Positions 1 through 7,060 of a stretch of 19,243 nucleotides of DNA are shown here, one piece after another (position 1 is the stretch's first letter; every line of letters starts with the position of its first letter). Made by a program: the position numbers and the translations under genes. Below the pieces are notes generated by a model, which saw only the letters and a program-made list of their open reading frames with translations, did not search any database and was not told where the DNA came from. The stretch is taken from NCBI GenBank assembly GCA_051871555.1, contig JBJECZ010000152.1, positions 1 through 19,243 of the forward strand, in the 5' to 3' direction. The stretch is from SFTJ01 sp051871555. GTDB taxonomy: Bacteria > Bacteroidota > Bacteroidia > Bacteroidales > Muribaculaceae.

Positions 1-48
1 TAACACGAAGTGTTTAAAATCAGCACTTCACAATCTAAATATTTTCGA

Positions 49-765
49 ATGAAACAGAAACCTCTGGTGGGAATATCCGATAATTACGGCGAAGAAGGCT
101 GGCATAACCTGAAAGTGGAATACGTGAGCGCACTGGCAAATGCCGGAGCATTGCCGGTGATTGTGCCGTTCAGCCTCGACGCCGATGTGCTTGCCGCAAC
201 GCTCTCGCGCCTCGACGCACTGGTGCTCAGCGGTGGCGGCGACTTAGCGCCCGAAACCTTCGGCGGCGACTTCTCACCTTTCGCCCACAAGCCAAACCTG
301 CCGCGCGACCACTACGACATTATGCTCTACCGCCTTGCTTTGGCTCAACGCCTGCCTGTGCTTGGCATCTGCCGCGGGCTGCAAGTGATTAACGTGGCTT
401 GCGGAGGCGACATCTATCAAGACCTGCCTCACGAGGTGAATCCCGCCATGACACGCCACTCGCAACAGGCGCCCAAATGGCAAGGCGTGCACGGCATCAC
501 TTTCGACGCCGACAGCCGCACCGCACGGCTGATGCCGCAACTGAAATTCATGTGCAACTCGTTTCACCATCAGGCAATAAAGCAGCTCGGCGACGACCTG
601 CGCATCACCGCCACCAGCGACGATGGCGTCATTGAAGGCATTGAGCATACCAGCGCCGACGTCATTGCCGTGCAATATCACCCCGAACGCATGGCAATGC
701 CCGGAAGCCAGCAGCTACTTTTCCTCAAAAACTGGGTGGACCACATCAGCTCGCTCCACAAATGA
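49..765 (+). CDS. Class I glutamine amidotransferase-like hydrolase (peptidase C26, gamma-glutamyl-GABA hydrolase family)
   Basis: The protein of 238 residues carries the whole class I glutamine amidotransferase triad: nucleophile Cys108 in GICRG, and His211 and Glu213 in QYHPE. The oxyanion-region motif SGGGDLAPETF lies upstream. This pattern is typical of the peptidase C26 / PuuD-like family, which cleaves gamma-glutamyl amide bonds in the cytoplasm. The true substrate cannot be read from the sequence. The frame stays open upstream to a GTG at 10, but the extra 13 residues look unlike the family, and the ATG at 49 puts KPLVGIS (the usual first beta strand) near the N-terminus. It stands alone: the next gene, acpP, has its own promoter 220 bases downstream. 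A direct metabolic link to acpP is not evident. Confidence 0.9.
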   Translation: MKQKPLVGISDNYGEEGWHNLKVEYVSALANAGALPVIVPFSLDADVLAATLSRLDALVLSGGGDLAPETFGGDFSPFAHKPNLPRDHYDIMLYRLALAQRLPVLGICRGLQVINVACGGDIYQDLPHEVNPAMTRHSQQAPKWQGVHGITFDADSRTARLMPQLKFMCNSFHHQAIKQLGDDLRITATSDDGVIEGIEHTSADVIAVQYHPERMAMPGSQQLLFLKNWVDHISSLHK

Positions 766-910
766 TGCACTCCAGAAAAAACCGATATTGACCACTCGAA
801 GCAATATTGACCAAAAATTACGGACAACAGGACACCCATTCTACTCGTTCAACACGCCCCGTTTTCGGTGCATTTAAGGCTCATCATACCAAAAATTTAG
901 GCGAAAACTA

Positions 911-935
911 TGCACAAAACATAAAATTTTGTGCA
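911..935. promoter_or_regulatory. Perfect 9-bp dyad upstream of acpP
   Basis: TGCACAAAA at 911-919 is the exact reverse complement of TTTTGTGCA at 927-935, with a 7-base spacer. It lies about 50 bases upstream of the acpP -7 box in an otherwise AT-rich leader. It could be an operator for a fatty-acid regulator or a weak hairpin ending upstream transcription. It has no T-tract on the + strand, so an operator is slightly favoured, but no known regulator site is recognised. Confidence 0.4.
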
Positions 936-984
936 AAAAACGTTCTTTTGTCCCTGAAAATTTTTATTTTAGAATAATAATTAG

Positions 985-993
985 TTACTTTGC
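985..993 (+). promoter_or_regulatory. Bacteroidota-type -7 box for acpP-fabF-rnc
   Basis: TTACTTTGC at 985-993 fits the Bacteroidota -7 consensus TAnnTTTG(C) with one change. It sits 62 bases before the acpP start codon in a very AT-rich stretch. No clear -33 TTTG is found at the expected spacing; the nearest, at 947-950, is too far. The same 9-mer appears on the minus strand upstream of the ABC transporter gene in this window. Confidence 0.55.
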
Positions 994-1055
994 ACCGATA
1001 AAAATTAATCGTGACGAAAACAACTAAAATTTATAACATTTAAAATTTAAGAATT

Positions 1056-1289
1056 ATGTCTGAAATTGCAGAAAGAGTAACAGCTATCATCGTAGATAAG
1101 CTTGGCGTAAACGAAGCAGAAGTAAAGCCTGAAGCATCATTCACTACCGACCTTGGTGCAGATTCTCTTGATACAGTAGAACTTATCATGGAATTTGAAA
1201 AGGAATTTGGCATCACCATTCCTGACGAAAAAGCTGAAACTATTCAAACTGTAGGCGACGCAATCAACTACATTGAAGAAAACAAGTAA
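1056..1289 (+). CDS. acpP: Acyl carrier protein
   Basis: This 77-residue acidic protein carries the phosphopantetheine site DSL in LGADSLDTVEL, with Ser37 as the attachment residue. Length and the four-helix pattern match AcpP exactly. It shuttles acyl chains bound to the 4'-phosphopantetheine arm during type II fatty acid synthesis in the cytoplasm. Codon use is richer in A/T-ending codons than the genes around it, as is common for very highly expressed Bacteroidales genes. fabF follows after 36 bases, and the two are surely co-transcribed from the promoter at 985-993. Confidence 0.98.
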   Translation: MSEIAERVTAIIVDKLGVNEAEVKPEASFTTDLGADSLDTVELIMEFEKEFGITIPDEKAETIQTVGDAINYIEENK

Positions 1290-1325
1290 GACAAACTTTC
1301 TTTTATTTCCCGTAACTACGACTTT

Positions 1326-2585
1326 ATGGAATTAAAAAGAGTAGTAGTAACAGGTCTTGGTGCTATTACTCCGTTAGGCAACGACGTTGCACAAACATGG
1401 GCAAACGCGTTGGCAGGAGTAAGTGGAGCAGGACCTCTTACTCATTTTGACGCCTCGAAGTTTAAGACACAATTTGCTTGCGAGGTGAAAGGATTTAATG
1501 CAGCCGACCACTTCGACCGCAAAGCAATCCGCACATTAGACCTCTATTCGCAGTATGCCCTCGTGGCAGCCACTCAAGCGGTTGAAGATGCAAAGATTGC
1601 CGAAGGTCTCGACAAAACCCGCGTAGGCGTTGTGTTCTGCGCCGGCATTGGCGGTTTGCACACGTTTGAAGAAGAAGCAGGCTACTATGCAAAGAACGAG
1701 GAAAACGGTCCGAAATACAACCCATTCTTCATTCCTAAGATGATTGCCGACATCGCTGCCGGTCACATCTCAATGAAATATGGCTTCCACGGACCAAACT
1801 ACGGCATCGTATCGGCATGTGCATCATCTACCAACGGCATGATTGACGCATTCAACTTGGTGCGCTTGGGCATGGCTGAAGTGATGGTTACAGGTGGTGC
1901 CGAAGCAGCCCTTTTCCCTGCTGGTGTAGGCGGTTTTAACTCGATGCACGCCCTCTCAACCCGCAACGACGACCCAATGCACGCATCGCGTCCATTCAGC
2001 GGCTCGCGCGACGGTTTCGTGATGGGCGAAGGTTCGGCTGCTCTCATCCTCGAGGAATATGAGCACGCCAAGGCTCGCGGCGCTAAGATTTACGCCGAAG
2101 TGATTGGCGGTGGCATGAGTGCCGACGCTTACCACATCACTGCCACTCACCCCGAAGGCCTCGGTGCCCGTCTGGTGATGGAAAATGCTCTCAAGGATGC
2201 TGGCATCAAGCCTGAAGATGTTGACTACATCAACGCTCACGGCACTTCTACTCCTGTTGGCGATATCTCGGAAATCAAAGCCATCAAGGAAGTGTTTGGC
2301 GAACACGCCTACAAGCTGAATGTAAGCTCAACTAAGTCGATGACCGGCCACTTGCTGGGTGCTACCGGTGCTCTCGAAGCCCTGTTCTGCGTTAAGTCGG
2401 TGCAAGAAGACGTTGTGCCTCCTACAATCAACCACGTTGATGGTGACAACGACGAGAACATCGACTACAACATGAACTTCACGTTCAACGAGGCTCAACA
2501 TCGCACTGTCGACGTTGCCCTTTCGAACACTTTCGGCTTCGGTGGTCACAACGCTTGCATCATCGTAAAGAAGTACAAAGAATAA
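1326..2585 (+). CDS. fabF: Beta-ketoacyl-ACP synthase II
   Basis: This full-length KAS II of 419 residues has the catalytic triad of the thiolase-fold condensing enzymes: Cys165 in SACASSTN, His305 in NAHGTSTPVGD and His342 in KSMTGHLLGATG. The C-terminal glycine-rich loop FGFGGHNA is also present. It condenses malonyl-ACP with an acyl-ACP during fatty acid elongation, and the immediately upstream acpP supplies its carrier. The active-site His/His pair (rather than His/Asn) separates it from FabH. It is followed after 12 bases by rnc, a gene order I know to be common in Bacteroidota. Confidence 0.98.
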   Translation: MELKRVVVTGLGAITPLGNDVAQTWANALAGVSGAGPLTHFDASKFKTQFACEVKGFNAADHFDRKAIRTLDLYSQYALVAATQAVEDAKIAEGLDKTRVGVVFCAGIGGLHTFEEEAGYYAKNEENGPKYNPFFIPKMIADIAAGHISMKYGFHGPNYGIVSACASSTNGMIDAFNLVRLGMAEVMVTGGAEAALFPAGVGGFNSMHALSTRNDDPMHASRPFSGSRDGFVMGEGSAALILEEYEHAKARGAKIYAEVIGGGMSADAYHITATHPEGLGARLVMENALKDAGIKPEDVDYINAHGTSTPVGDISEIKAIKEVFGEHAYKLNVSSTKSMTGHLLGATGALEALFCVKSVQEDVVPPTINHVDGDNDENIDYNMNFTFNEAQHRTVDVALSNTFGFGGHNACIIVKKYKE

Positions 2586-2597
2586 AATTCAGCACAA

Positions 2598-3488
2598 GTG
2601 CTTAAGGATATTCTCACAATGTTAAGGCTCCCTTTCTTGAAGGAAAAGGAGCTTTACGTTTTTTGCCACCACATGCTCGGATTCTACCCCGGCAACATCG
2701 AGCTGTATAAACTGGCATTCGTGCACCGCTCAATGTCAATCAAGTCGAAGCTGGGATGGGTGAACAACGAGCGGCTCGAGTTTCTCGGCGACTCCATCCT
2801 CGACAGCATTGTAGCCGACGTGCTCTACAACGCCTTTCCCAAGCGCCGCGAAGGGTTTCTCACCTCCACACGCTCGAAGATTGTGCAACGCGAGAGCCTC
2901 AACCGCGTGGGCGAACGCCTCGGGCTGCCGCAAGTGGTGAAGTGGTCGCAAAAGTCGCAGAGCCACAACAGCTACATCTTTGGCAATGCCGTGGAAGCGC
3001 TTGTGGGTGCCGTATACCTCGACAAAGGCTATGAGCGCTGCTTCCGGTTTGTGAAAGAACGCATACTCGATGCATACTTCGACCTGCGCAACGTGGCAAA
3101 GACCGAAATCAATTTCAAGTCGCACCTCATTGAATGGAGCCAAAAATACCATATCTCCGTCGACTATCAGACGTCGAATGTGGAATATGACGAGCAAAAC
3201 AGCCCCGTGTTCCATACCATAGTCACCATCGGCGGCATTGAAGTGGGCAAAGGCAAAGGCTATTCGAAAAAAGAATCGCACCAACTGGCTTCGCAGGACG
3301 CTCTCAACCACATCAATGGCAACCGCGAATTGCGCGAAACGCTGCTTGCCACTGTGGGCGAAGACAGCGCTGCCGACAGCATAAAAGAGGAAATACGCAA
3401 AGAGGACGTTGTCGACGCTGCCGAAGCGATGGCTATTGCCGAACTCGAGCGCGAAGAACGCGAAGCCAAAATAAACGCCGACGCATAA
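2598..3488 (+). CDS. rnc: Ribonuclease III
   Basis: The RNase III signature is intact as NERLEFLGDSILD at residues 57-69, giving Glu61 and Asp65 as likely metal ligands. A second motif, GNAVEALVGAVYLDKG, supplies Glu133. A double-stranded RNA binding domain follows at about residues 163-243 (NFKSHLIEWSQ to SKKESHQLASQDAL). The protein cleaves double-stranded RNA in rRNA and mRNA processing. Its length of 296 residues exceeds the roughly 226 of E. coli because of N-terminal residues and an acidic, Glu/Ala-rich tail of about 45 residues. The start is GTG at 2598; an ATG at 2619 is an alternative, but residues MLKDIL resemble the start of related proteins as I recall them. Asn130 stands where E. 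coli has catalytic Asp114. Confidence 0.96.
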   Translation: MLKDILTMLRLPFLKEKELYVFCHHMLGFYPGNIELYKLAFVHRSMSIKSKLGWVNNERLEFLGDSILDSIVADVLYNAFPKRREGFLTSTRSKIVQRESLNRVGERLGLPQVVKWSQKSQSHNSYIFGNAVEALVGAVYLDKGYERCFRFVKERILDAYFDLRNVAKTEINFKSHLIEWSQKYHISVDYQTSNVEYDEQNSPVFHTIVTIGGIEVGKGKGYSKKESHQLASQDALNHINGNRELRETLLATVGEDSAADSIKEEIRKEDVVDAAEAMAIAELEREEREAKINADA

Positions 3489-3520
3489 AAGCTACACCTC
3501 TGCTCTCATCATTAACACCA

Positions 3521-3569
3521 CGCTCTGCAAAGCGATTCCACGCCAATCGCCTTGCAGGGCGTTTCTTTT
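3521..3569 (+). terminator. Rho-independent terminator of acpP-fabF-rnc
   Basis: A 16-base arm at 3521-3536 pairs with 3546-3561 (14 Watson-Crick pairs, one G-T wobble, one mismatch) around a 9-base loop. TTTCTTTT follows at 3562-3569. It lies 33 bases beyond the rnc stop codon and is the clear end of the operon. Confidence 0.8.
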
Positions 3570-3636
3570 CACCTCATATCCAGCTACTCGGCTGAACCGA
3601 CTTCTCGCAGAAATCGCCAATAGGATGATGAGGGTG

Positions 3637-3740
3637 TGTAGGAGCGTATGGCAATACGCCCTAATCGCCATAGCATTATCATCGCCATATCACCAAACAC
3701 CTCGCTGCGGTCGCTGGGCGTATTGCCATACACTCCTACA
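3637..3740. repeat. REP-like inverted repeat pair, 24 of 25 bases matching
   Basis: Bases 3637-3661 are the reverse complement of 3716-3740 with one mismatch, separated by 54 bases. Each arm also contains its own small hairpin: GCGTAT-GGCA-ATACGC at 3644-3659, and GCGTAT-TGCC-ATACAC (one mispair) at 3718-3733. The same core with loop TGCT occurs at 11919-11938. Nested small palindromes within a larger inverted pair in intergenic DNA resemble bacterial REP/BIME elements. No transposase gene is in the window. Confidence 0.7.
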
Positions 3741-3904
3741 AGGTTGTTCCGTGAGACATTCACCGTGCCATGTCATGCGAAGCATGTGACGCCGAGCCGT
3801 CGAGGCGTCACGTCCTCTACGTTATTTTAATAGACGATTTGTTTCTGAGTAAGGCAATCACCCTATCGGCGGCTTTTACGAGGTCACCTTAGGCATAGGT
3901 CAGA

Positions 3905-3946
3905 GGAAAACGAGGCTGTGCCAATCAATTGTGGCACAGCCTCGTT
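3905..3946 (-). terminator. Rho-independent terminator of korA-korB
   Basis: AACGAGGCTGTGCCA at 3909-3923 pairs perfectly with 3932-3946 (15 bp, 8-base loop). Read on the minus strand it is followed by TTTTCC. It lies 59 bases beyond the korB stop codon. Confidence 0.85.
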
Positions 3947-4005
3947 AAGTTATTGTGATGCAGGGCATTGCGCTAAGCTTAGCCCAATGCGCCGAGTAAT
4001 CGGGT

Positions 4006-5022
4006 TTATTTCACTTCCCACGTCTCGCCGTCGAGAATCATGTCGCGAAGGCAAGAGTAGTTTTTGCGAGCCACCACGTCGGCAACCTGCTTTTCAACTT
4101 CATCGTTGTAGGTGAGTGCTTCAACGTCGCGAATCACGCCTACAGCCAGCGGCAGGTCGTGGCCGTCCATCATTGCCAGTTGCTGATGCAGGAAGTTGCT
4201 TTGGCAACGGGCGTCGTGAGTGAGCACATCGTCGATGGTGTAGCCGTCCTCGCCGATGGTCACCGCCTTCAAGCCGAAGCCGTCCTGCACAAGGCCCTTA
4301 TTCTTGTCCTTGCCGAAAATCATCTTTTCGCCATGCACAAGGTGGATGGTGCGGTCCTCGCGTGTTGCGCGGTCGGTGATGAAATTGTGTATGCCATTGT
4401 TGAAAATCATGCAGTTTTGCAGAATCTCAACAATCGAGCAGCCCTTGTGGTTGGCAGCAGCCACCATCACTTCTTGCGAGATTTTAGGTTCAACGTCGAT
4501 AGAGCGGGCAAAGAAAGTGCCACGAGCGCCAAACACCAATTCGGCAGGCACGAATGGGTCTTCAGTTGTGCCGTAAGGCGACGATTTGCTCACAAAGCCG
4601 CGGTCGCTGGTTGGCGAATACTGGCCCTTGGTCAAACCGTAAATCTTGTTGTTGAGCAACAGCACGTTCAGGTCGACATTGCGGCGCACTTCGTGGATGA
4701 AGTGGTTGCCGCCGATAGCCAATCCGTCGCCGTCGCCACAGATTTGCCAAACGGTCATCTTGGGATTAGCTGTCTTAAAGCCTGTAGCCACAGCACCGCC
4801 ACGGCCGTGGATAGTGTGGAAGCCGTAGGTGTTCATGTAATAAGGCAGACGCGAGCTACAGCCAATACCCGAAATTACGGCAGTGTTGTGAGGAGCCACG
4901 CCCACCTCAGCCATAGCCTTGTGGAGTGTAGCCAGAATAAAGTGGTCGCCGCAGCCCGGGCACCAGCGTACTGATTGGTCACTCTTATAGTCGGCTGCTG
5001 TATATTTCTTGTTTTCTTCCAT
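4006..5022 (-). CDS. korB: 2-oxoglutarate:ferredoxin oxidoreductase subunit beta
   Basis: This 338-residue protein has the beta-subunit features of 2-oxoacid:ferredoxin oxidoreductases. CPGCG gives Cys21 and Cys24, GIGCSSR gives Cys55, and ILQNC gives Cys204, the expected ligands of the single 4Fe-4S cluster. The thiamine diphosphate/magnesium motif GDGDGLAIGGNH starts at residue 96 and is completed by NNKIYGLTKGQYSPTS. With KorA it oxidatively decarboxylates 2-oxoglutarate to succinyl-CoA while reducing ferredoxin; in anaerobes the reverse, CO2-fixing direction is also known. It starts 2 bases after korA stops, so the pair is one operon. Pyruvate or branched-chain 2-oxoacids are less likely substrates, because the size and GQYSPTS region fit Kor/For-type enzymes. 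Confidence 0.95.
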   Translation of the reverse strand: MEENKKYTAADYKSDQSVRWCPGCGDHFILATLHKAMAEVGVAPHNTAVISGIGCSSRLPYYMNTYGFHTIHGRGGAVATGFKTANPKMTVWQICGDGDGLAIGGNHFIHEVRRNVDLNVLLLNNKIYGLTKGQYSPTSDRGFVSKSSPYGTTEDPFVPAELVFGARGTFFARSIDVEPKISQEVMVAAANHKGCSIVEILQNCMIFNNGIHNFITDRATREDRTIHLVHGEKMIFGKDKNKGLVQDGFGLKAVTIGEDGYTIDDVLTHDARCQSNFLHQQLAMMDGHDLPLAVGVIRDVEALTYNDEVEKQVADVVARKNYSCLRDMILDGETWEVK

Positions 5023-5024
5023 GA

Positions 5025-6878
5025 TTATTTGCCCTCCATAATTTTAGTTACACCTTCAACTATCTCGTGAACCAGGAATGGTTGACCCTGAGTCTTGTTG
5101 ATGCGCTTAACAACCAAGCCGTCGACCTTGCTTTGCAGGTATTCGGCAAATTGTCCAGTATTGAGTTCGGCAACAATCACATTCTTGTATTTGCCGAGCA
5201 CCTCCTTGGTGTTGGCAGGCAGCGGGCTGATGTAGCTGAATTGAGCCAAAGCCACTTTCTTGCCGGCGGCGTTCATTTCCTCAACAGCGGTGTAGAGGTG
5301 ACCGAATGTGCCGCCCCAGCCCACCAGCAGAGTGTCGGCATCGGCATCGCCAAGCACTTCGAGAGCAGGAATGTGGTTTGCCACATTTTCCACCTTGCGT
5401 TTGCGTGCCATCACCATCTTTTCGTGGTTGAGCGGGTCGTTCGACAGTGCCGAAGTGTTGTAGTCCTTTTCCAGGCCGCCCAGACGGTGCTGGAATCCTT
5501 CTTGACCCGGAATAGCCCAGTAGCGCACATCCTCGGCGTTGCGCAAATATGGTTTCCAGCCTTCACGCATGTCTTCGGTTACGAAGTTTGGCTTGATGGC
5601 AGGGAAATCGTTTGCTTCAGGCACACGCCAAGCCGATGAGCCGTTGGCGATGAATGCGTCGGTGAGCAGAATCACCGGAGTCATGTGCTCTACAGCGATG
5701 CGAGCGGCTTCGAATGCCATGTCGAAGCAGTGGGTTGGCGATGTTGGAGCAAGCACCACGATAGGCGATTCGCCGTTGCGGCCGTAGAGCGCTTGCATAA
5801 GGTCGGTTTGCTCAGTCTTGGTTGGCAGACCGGTTGACGGGCCGCCACGCATAACGTCGATAACAACCAATGGCAATTCAGCCATCACAGCCAAGCCAAT
5901 GCCTTCGCTCTTGAGCGCAAGACCCGGACCCGAAGTAGATGTCACGGCAAGGTTGCCAGCAAACGCAGCACCGATAGCCGAGCAGACGCCTGCAATTTCG
6001 TCCTCCATCTGGCAAGCCTTCACGCCAAGGTCCTTACGCTTGGCAAGCTCATGCAGGATGTCGGTGGCAGGAGTGATAGGATAGCTGCCGAGGAACAACG
6101 GCAAGCCGCTCTTCTCCGATGCCATAATCAAGCCCCAAGCGGTGGCTTTGTTGCCGTTGATGTCGGTGTAGATGCCCGGTTTAGCCTCATCGCTTTCGAT
6201 GCGGTAGGTCGACACCGAAGCGTGTATGTTATGTCCGTAGTCGTAGCCGCCTTGCACCACTTTGGCATTAGCTTCGTAGATAGCCGGCTTTTTGGCGAAC
6301 TTGTTTTTGAGCATGTGCAAAGCAGCTTCGAGCGGGCGGTCGAACAACCAGCACACCAAGCCGAGCGCAAACATGTTGCGACACTTCAGCGCTGCCTTGT
6401 TGTCCAAGCCGCTGTCGGCAAGCGCGGCCTTCACCATCGAGGTCATTGGCACCTCAACAATCTGTGCGCCAATCTTCGTAAGCCCAATTTCGTCGTAAGG
6501 CTTGTCGGTGGTGTAAAGCGCCTTGTCGAGGTCCGACTGGCGGAACGAATCGATGTCGATGATTGCCACACCGCCATCTTTCAGGAATTTCACATTTTGC
6601 TTCAATGCAGCGGCATTCATCGACACGAGCACATCGCACTTGTCGCCCGGTGTGTGCACACCGCGTCCGATGTTTACTTGAAATCCCGAAACTCCATTGA
6701 GTGAGCCTTGTGGAGCACGAACCTCTGCAGGATAGTCGGGGAAGGTGGAAATCTGGTTGCCAATGCCAGCCGACACATTCGAGAAAATGTTGCCAGCCAA
6801 CTGCATGCCATCGCCCGAGTCGCCCGAGAAACGCACCACTACCTTGTCAAGAACCTTGACATTTTGTTTTTCTAACAT
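5025..6878 (-). CDS. korA: 2-oxoglutarate:ferredoxin oxidoreductase subunit alpha (gamma-alpha fusion)
   Basis: The 617-residue protein is a fusion. A gamma-type domain covers about residues 10-190, beginning with RFSGDSGDGMQLAG. The alpha domain starts near 250 with GSYPITPATDIL (YPITP at 266-270), the glutamate-containing MEDEIAGV (291-298), TSTSGPG (313-319) and RGGPSTGLPTKTEQTDL (344-360), the last being highly typical of KorA. The C-terminal part (about 510-610) resembles the transketolase C-terminal-like domain. It forms the heterodimer with KorB. No ferredoxin-like delta subunit gene is adjacent, so electrons presumably go to a ferredoxin encoded elsewhere. The upstream -7 box at 6941-6949 probably drives the operon. 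Confidence 0.95.
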   Translation of the reverse strand: MLEKQNVKVLDKVVVRFSGDSGDGMQLAGNIFSNVSAGIGNQISTFPDYPAEVRAPQGSLNGVSGFQVNIGRGVHTPGDKCDVLVSMNAAALKQNVKFLKDGGVAIIDIDSFRQSDLDKALYTTDKPYDEIGLTKIGAQIVEVPMTSMVKAALADSGLDNKAALKCRNMFALGLVCWLFDRPLEAALHMLKNKFAKKPAIYEANAKVVQGGYDYGHNIHASVSTYRIESDEAKPGIYTDINGNKATAWGLIMASEKSGLPLFLGSYPITPATDILHELAKRKDLGVKACQMEDEIAGVCSAIGAAFAGNLAVTSTSGPGLALKSEGIGLAVMAELPLVVIDVMRGGPSTGLPTKTEQTDLMQALYGRNGESPIVVLAPTSPTHCFDMAFEAARIAVEHMTPVILLTDAFIANGSSAWRVPEANDFPAIKPNFVTEDMREGWKPYLRNAEDVRYWAIPGQEGFQHRLGGLEKDYNTSALSNDPLNHEKMVMARKRKVENVANHIPALEVLGDADADTLLVGWGGTFGHLYTAVEEMNAAGKKVALAQFSYISPLPANTKEVLGKYKNVIVAELNTGQFAEYLQSKVDGLVVKRINKTQGQPFLVHEIVEGVTKIMEGK

Positions 6879-6940
6879 AAGATTTTTTTAATAATATTGA
6901 AATTTTCAGGTTTTAATGTATTCCATAAGCTAATGATAGA

Positions 6941-6949
6941 GCAAAGGTA
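6941..6949 (-). promoter_or_regulatory. Bacteroidota-type -7 box for korAB
   Basis: On the minus strand TACCTTTGC (6949 down to 6941) fully matches TAnnTTTGC and lies 62 bases before the korA start codon. A TTG triplet at 6974-6972, with 22 bases between, may serve as the -33 element. Confidence 0.6.
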
Positions 6950-7060
6950 ATGAAAATTTATGCTCGCACGCCAACTATTTACGGAAAAATTTATTTAATT
7001 GACAAAACTATTTGCATACTTCACAATCTCCGGGATATTTATGCAAATATCGCCCGCTTT

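Larger units (their letters stand above)
3489..4005. other. 517-base gene-free region with several inverted repeats
   Basis: No convincing gene lies here. Open frames of 60 to 65 codons at 3648-3830 and 3918-4115 are built from palindrome sequence or antisense to korB and show no family features. Contents in order are the rnc terminator (3521-3569), a 25-base inverted repeat pair (3637-3661 with 3716-3740), an 8-bp hairpin with stems 3786-3793 and 3804-3811 (GTGACGCC), and the korB terminator (3905-3946). A structured RNA cannot be excluded, but no known RNA family is recognised. Confidence 0.5.

Noticed and set aside
7..29. Short GAAGTG/CACTTC inverted repeat before the first gene
   Set aside because: A 6-bp stem at the window edge is easily chance, and the upstream context is missing.
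4159..4974. 271-codon plus-strand frame opposite korB
   Set aside because: Shadow of korB, which has all four cluster cysteines and the thiamine site.
7032..7055. Hairpin GGGATATTT...AAATATCGCCC after the DUF5009 gene considered as a terminator
   Set aside because: The stem contains a bulge and no T-run follows on the minus strand, so support is too weak to list.
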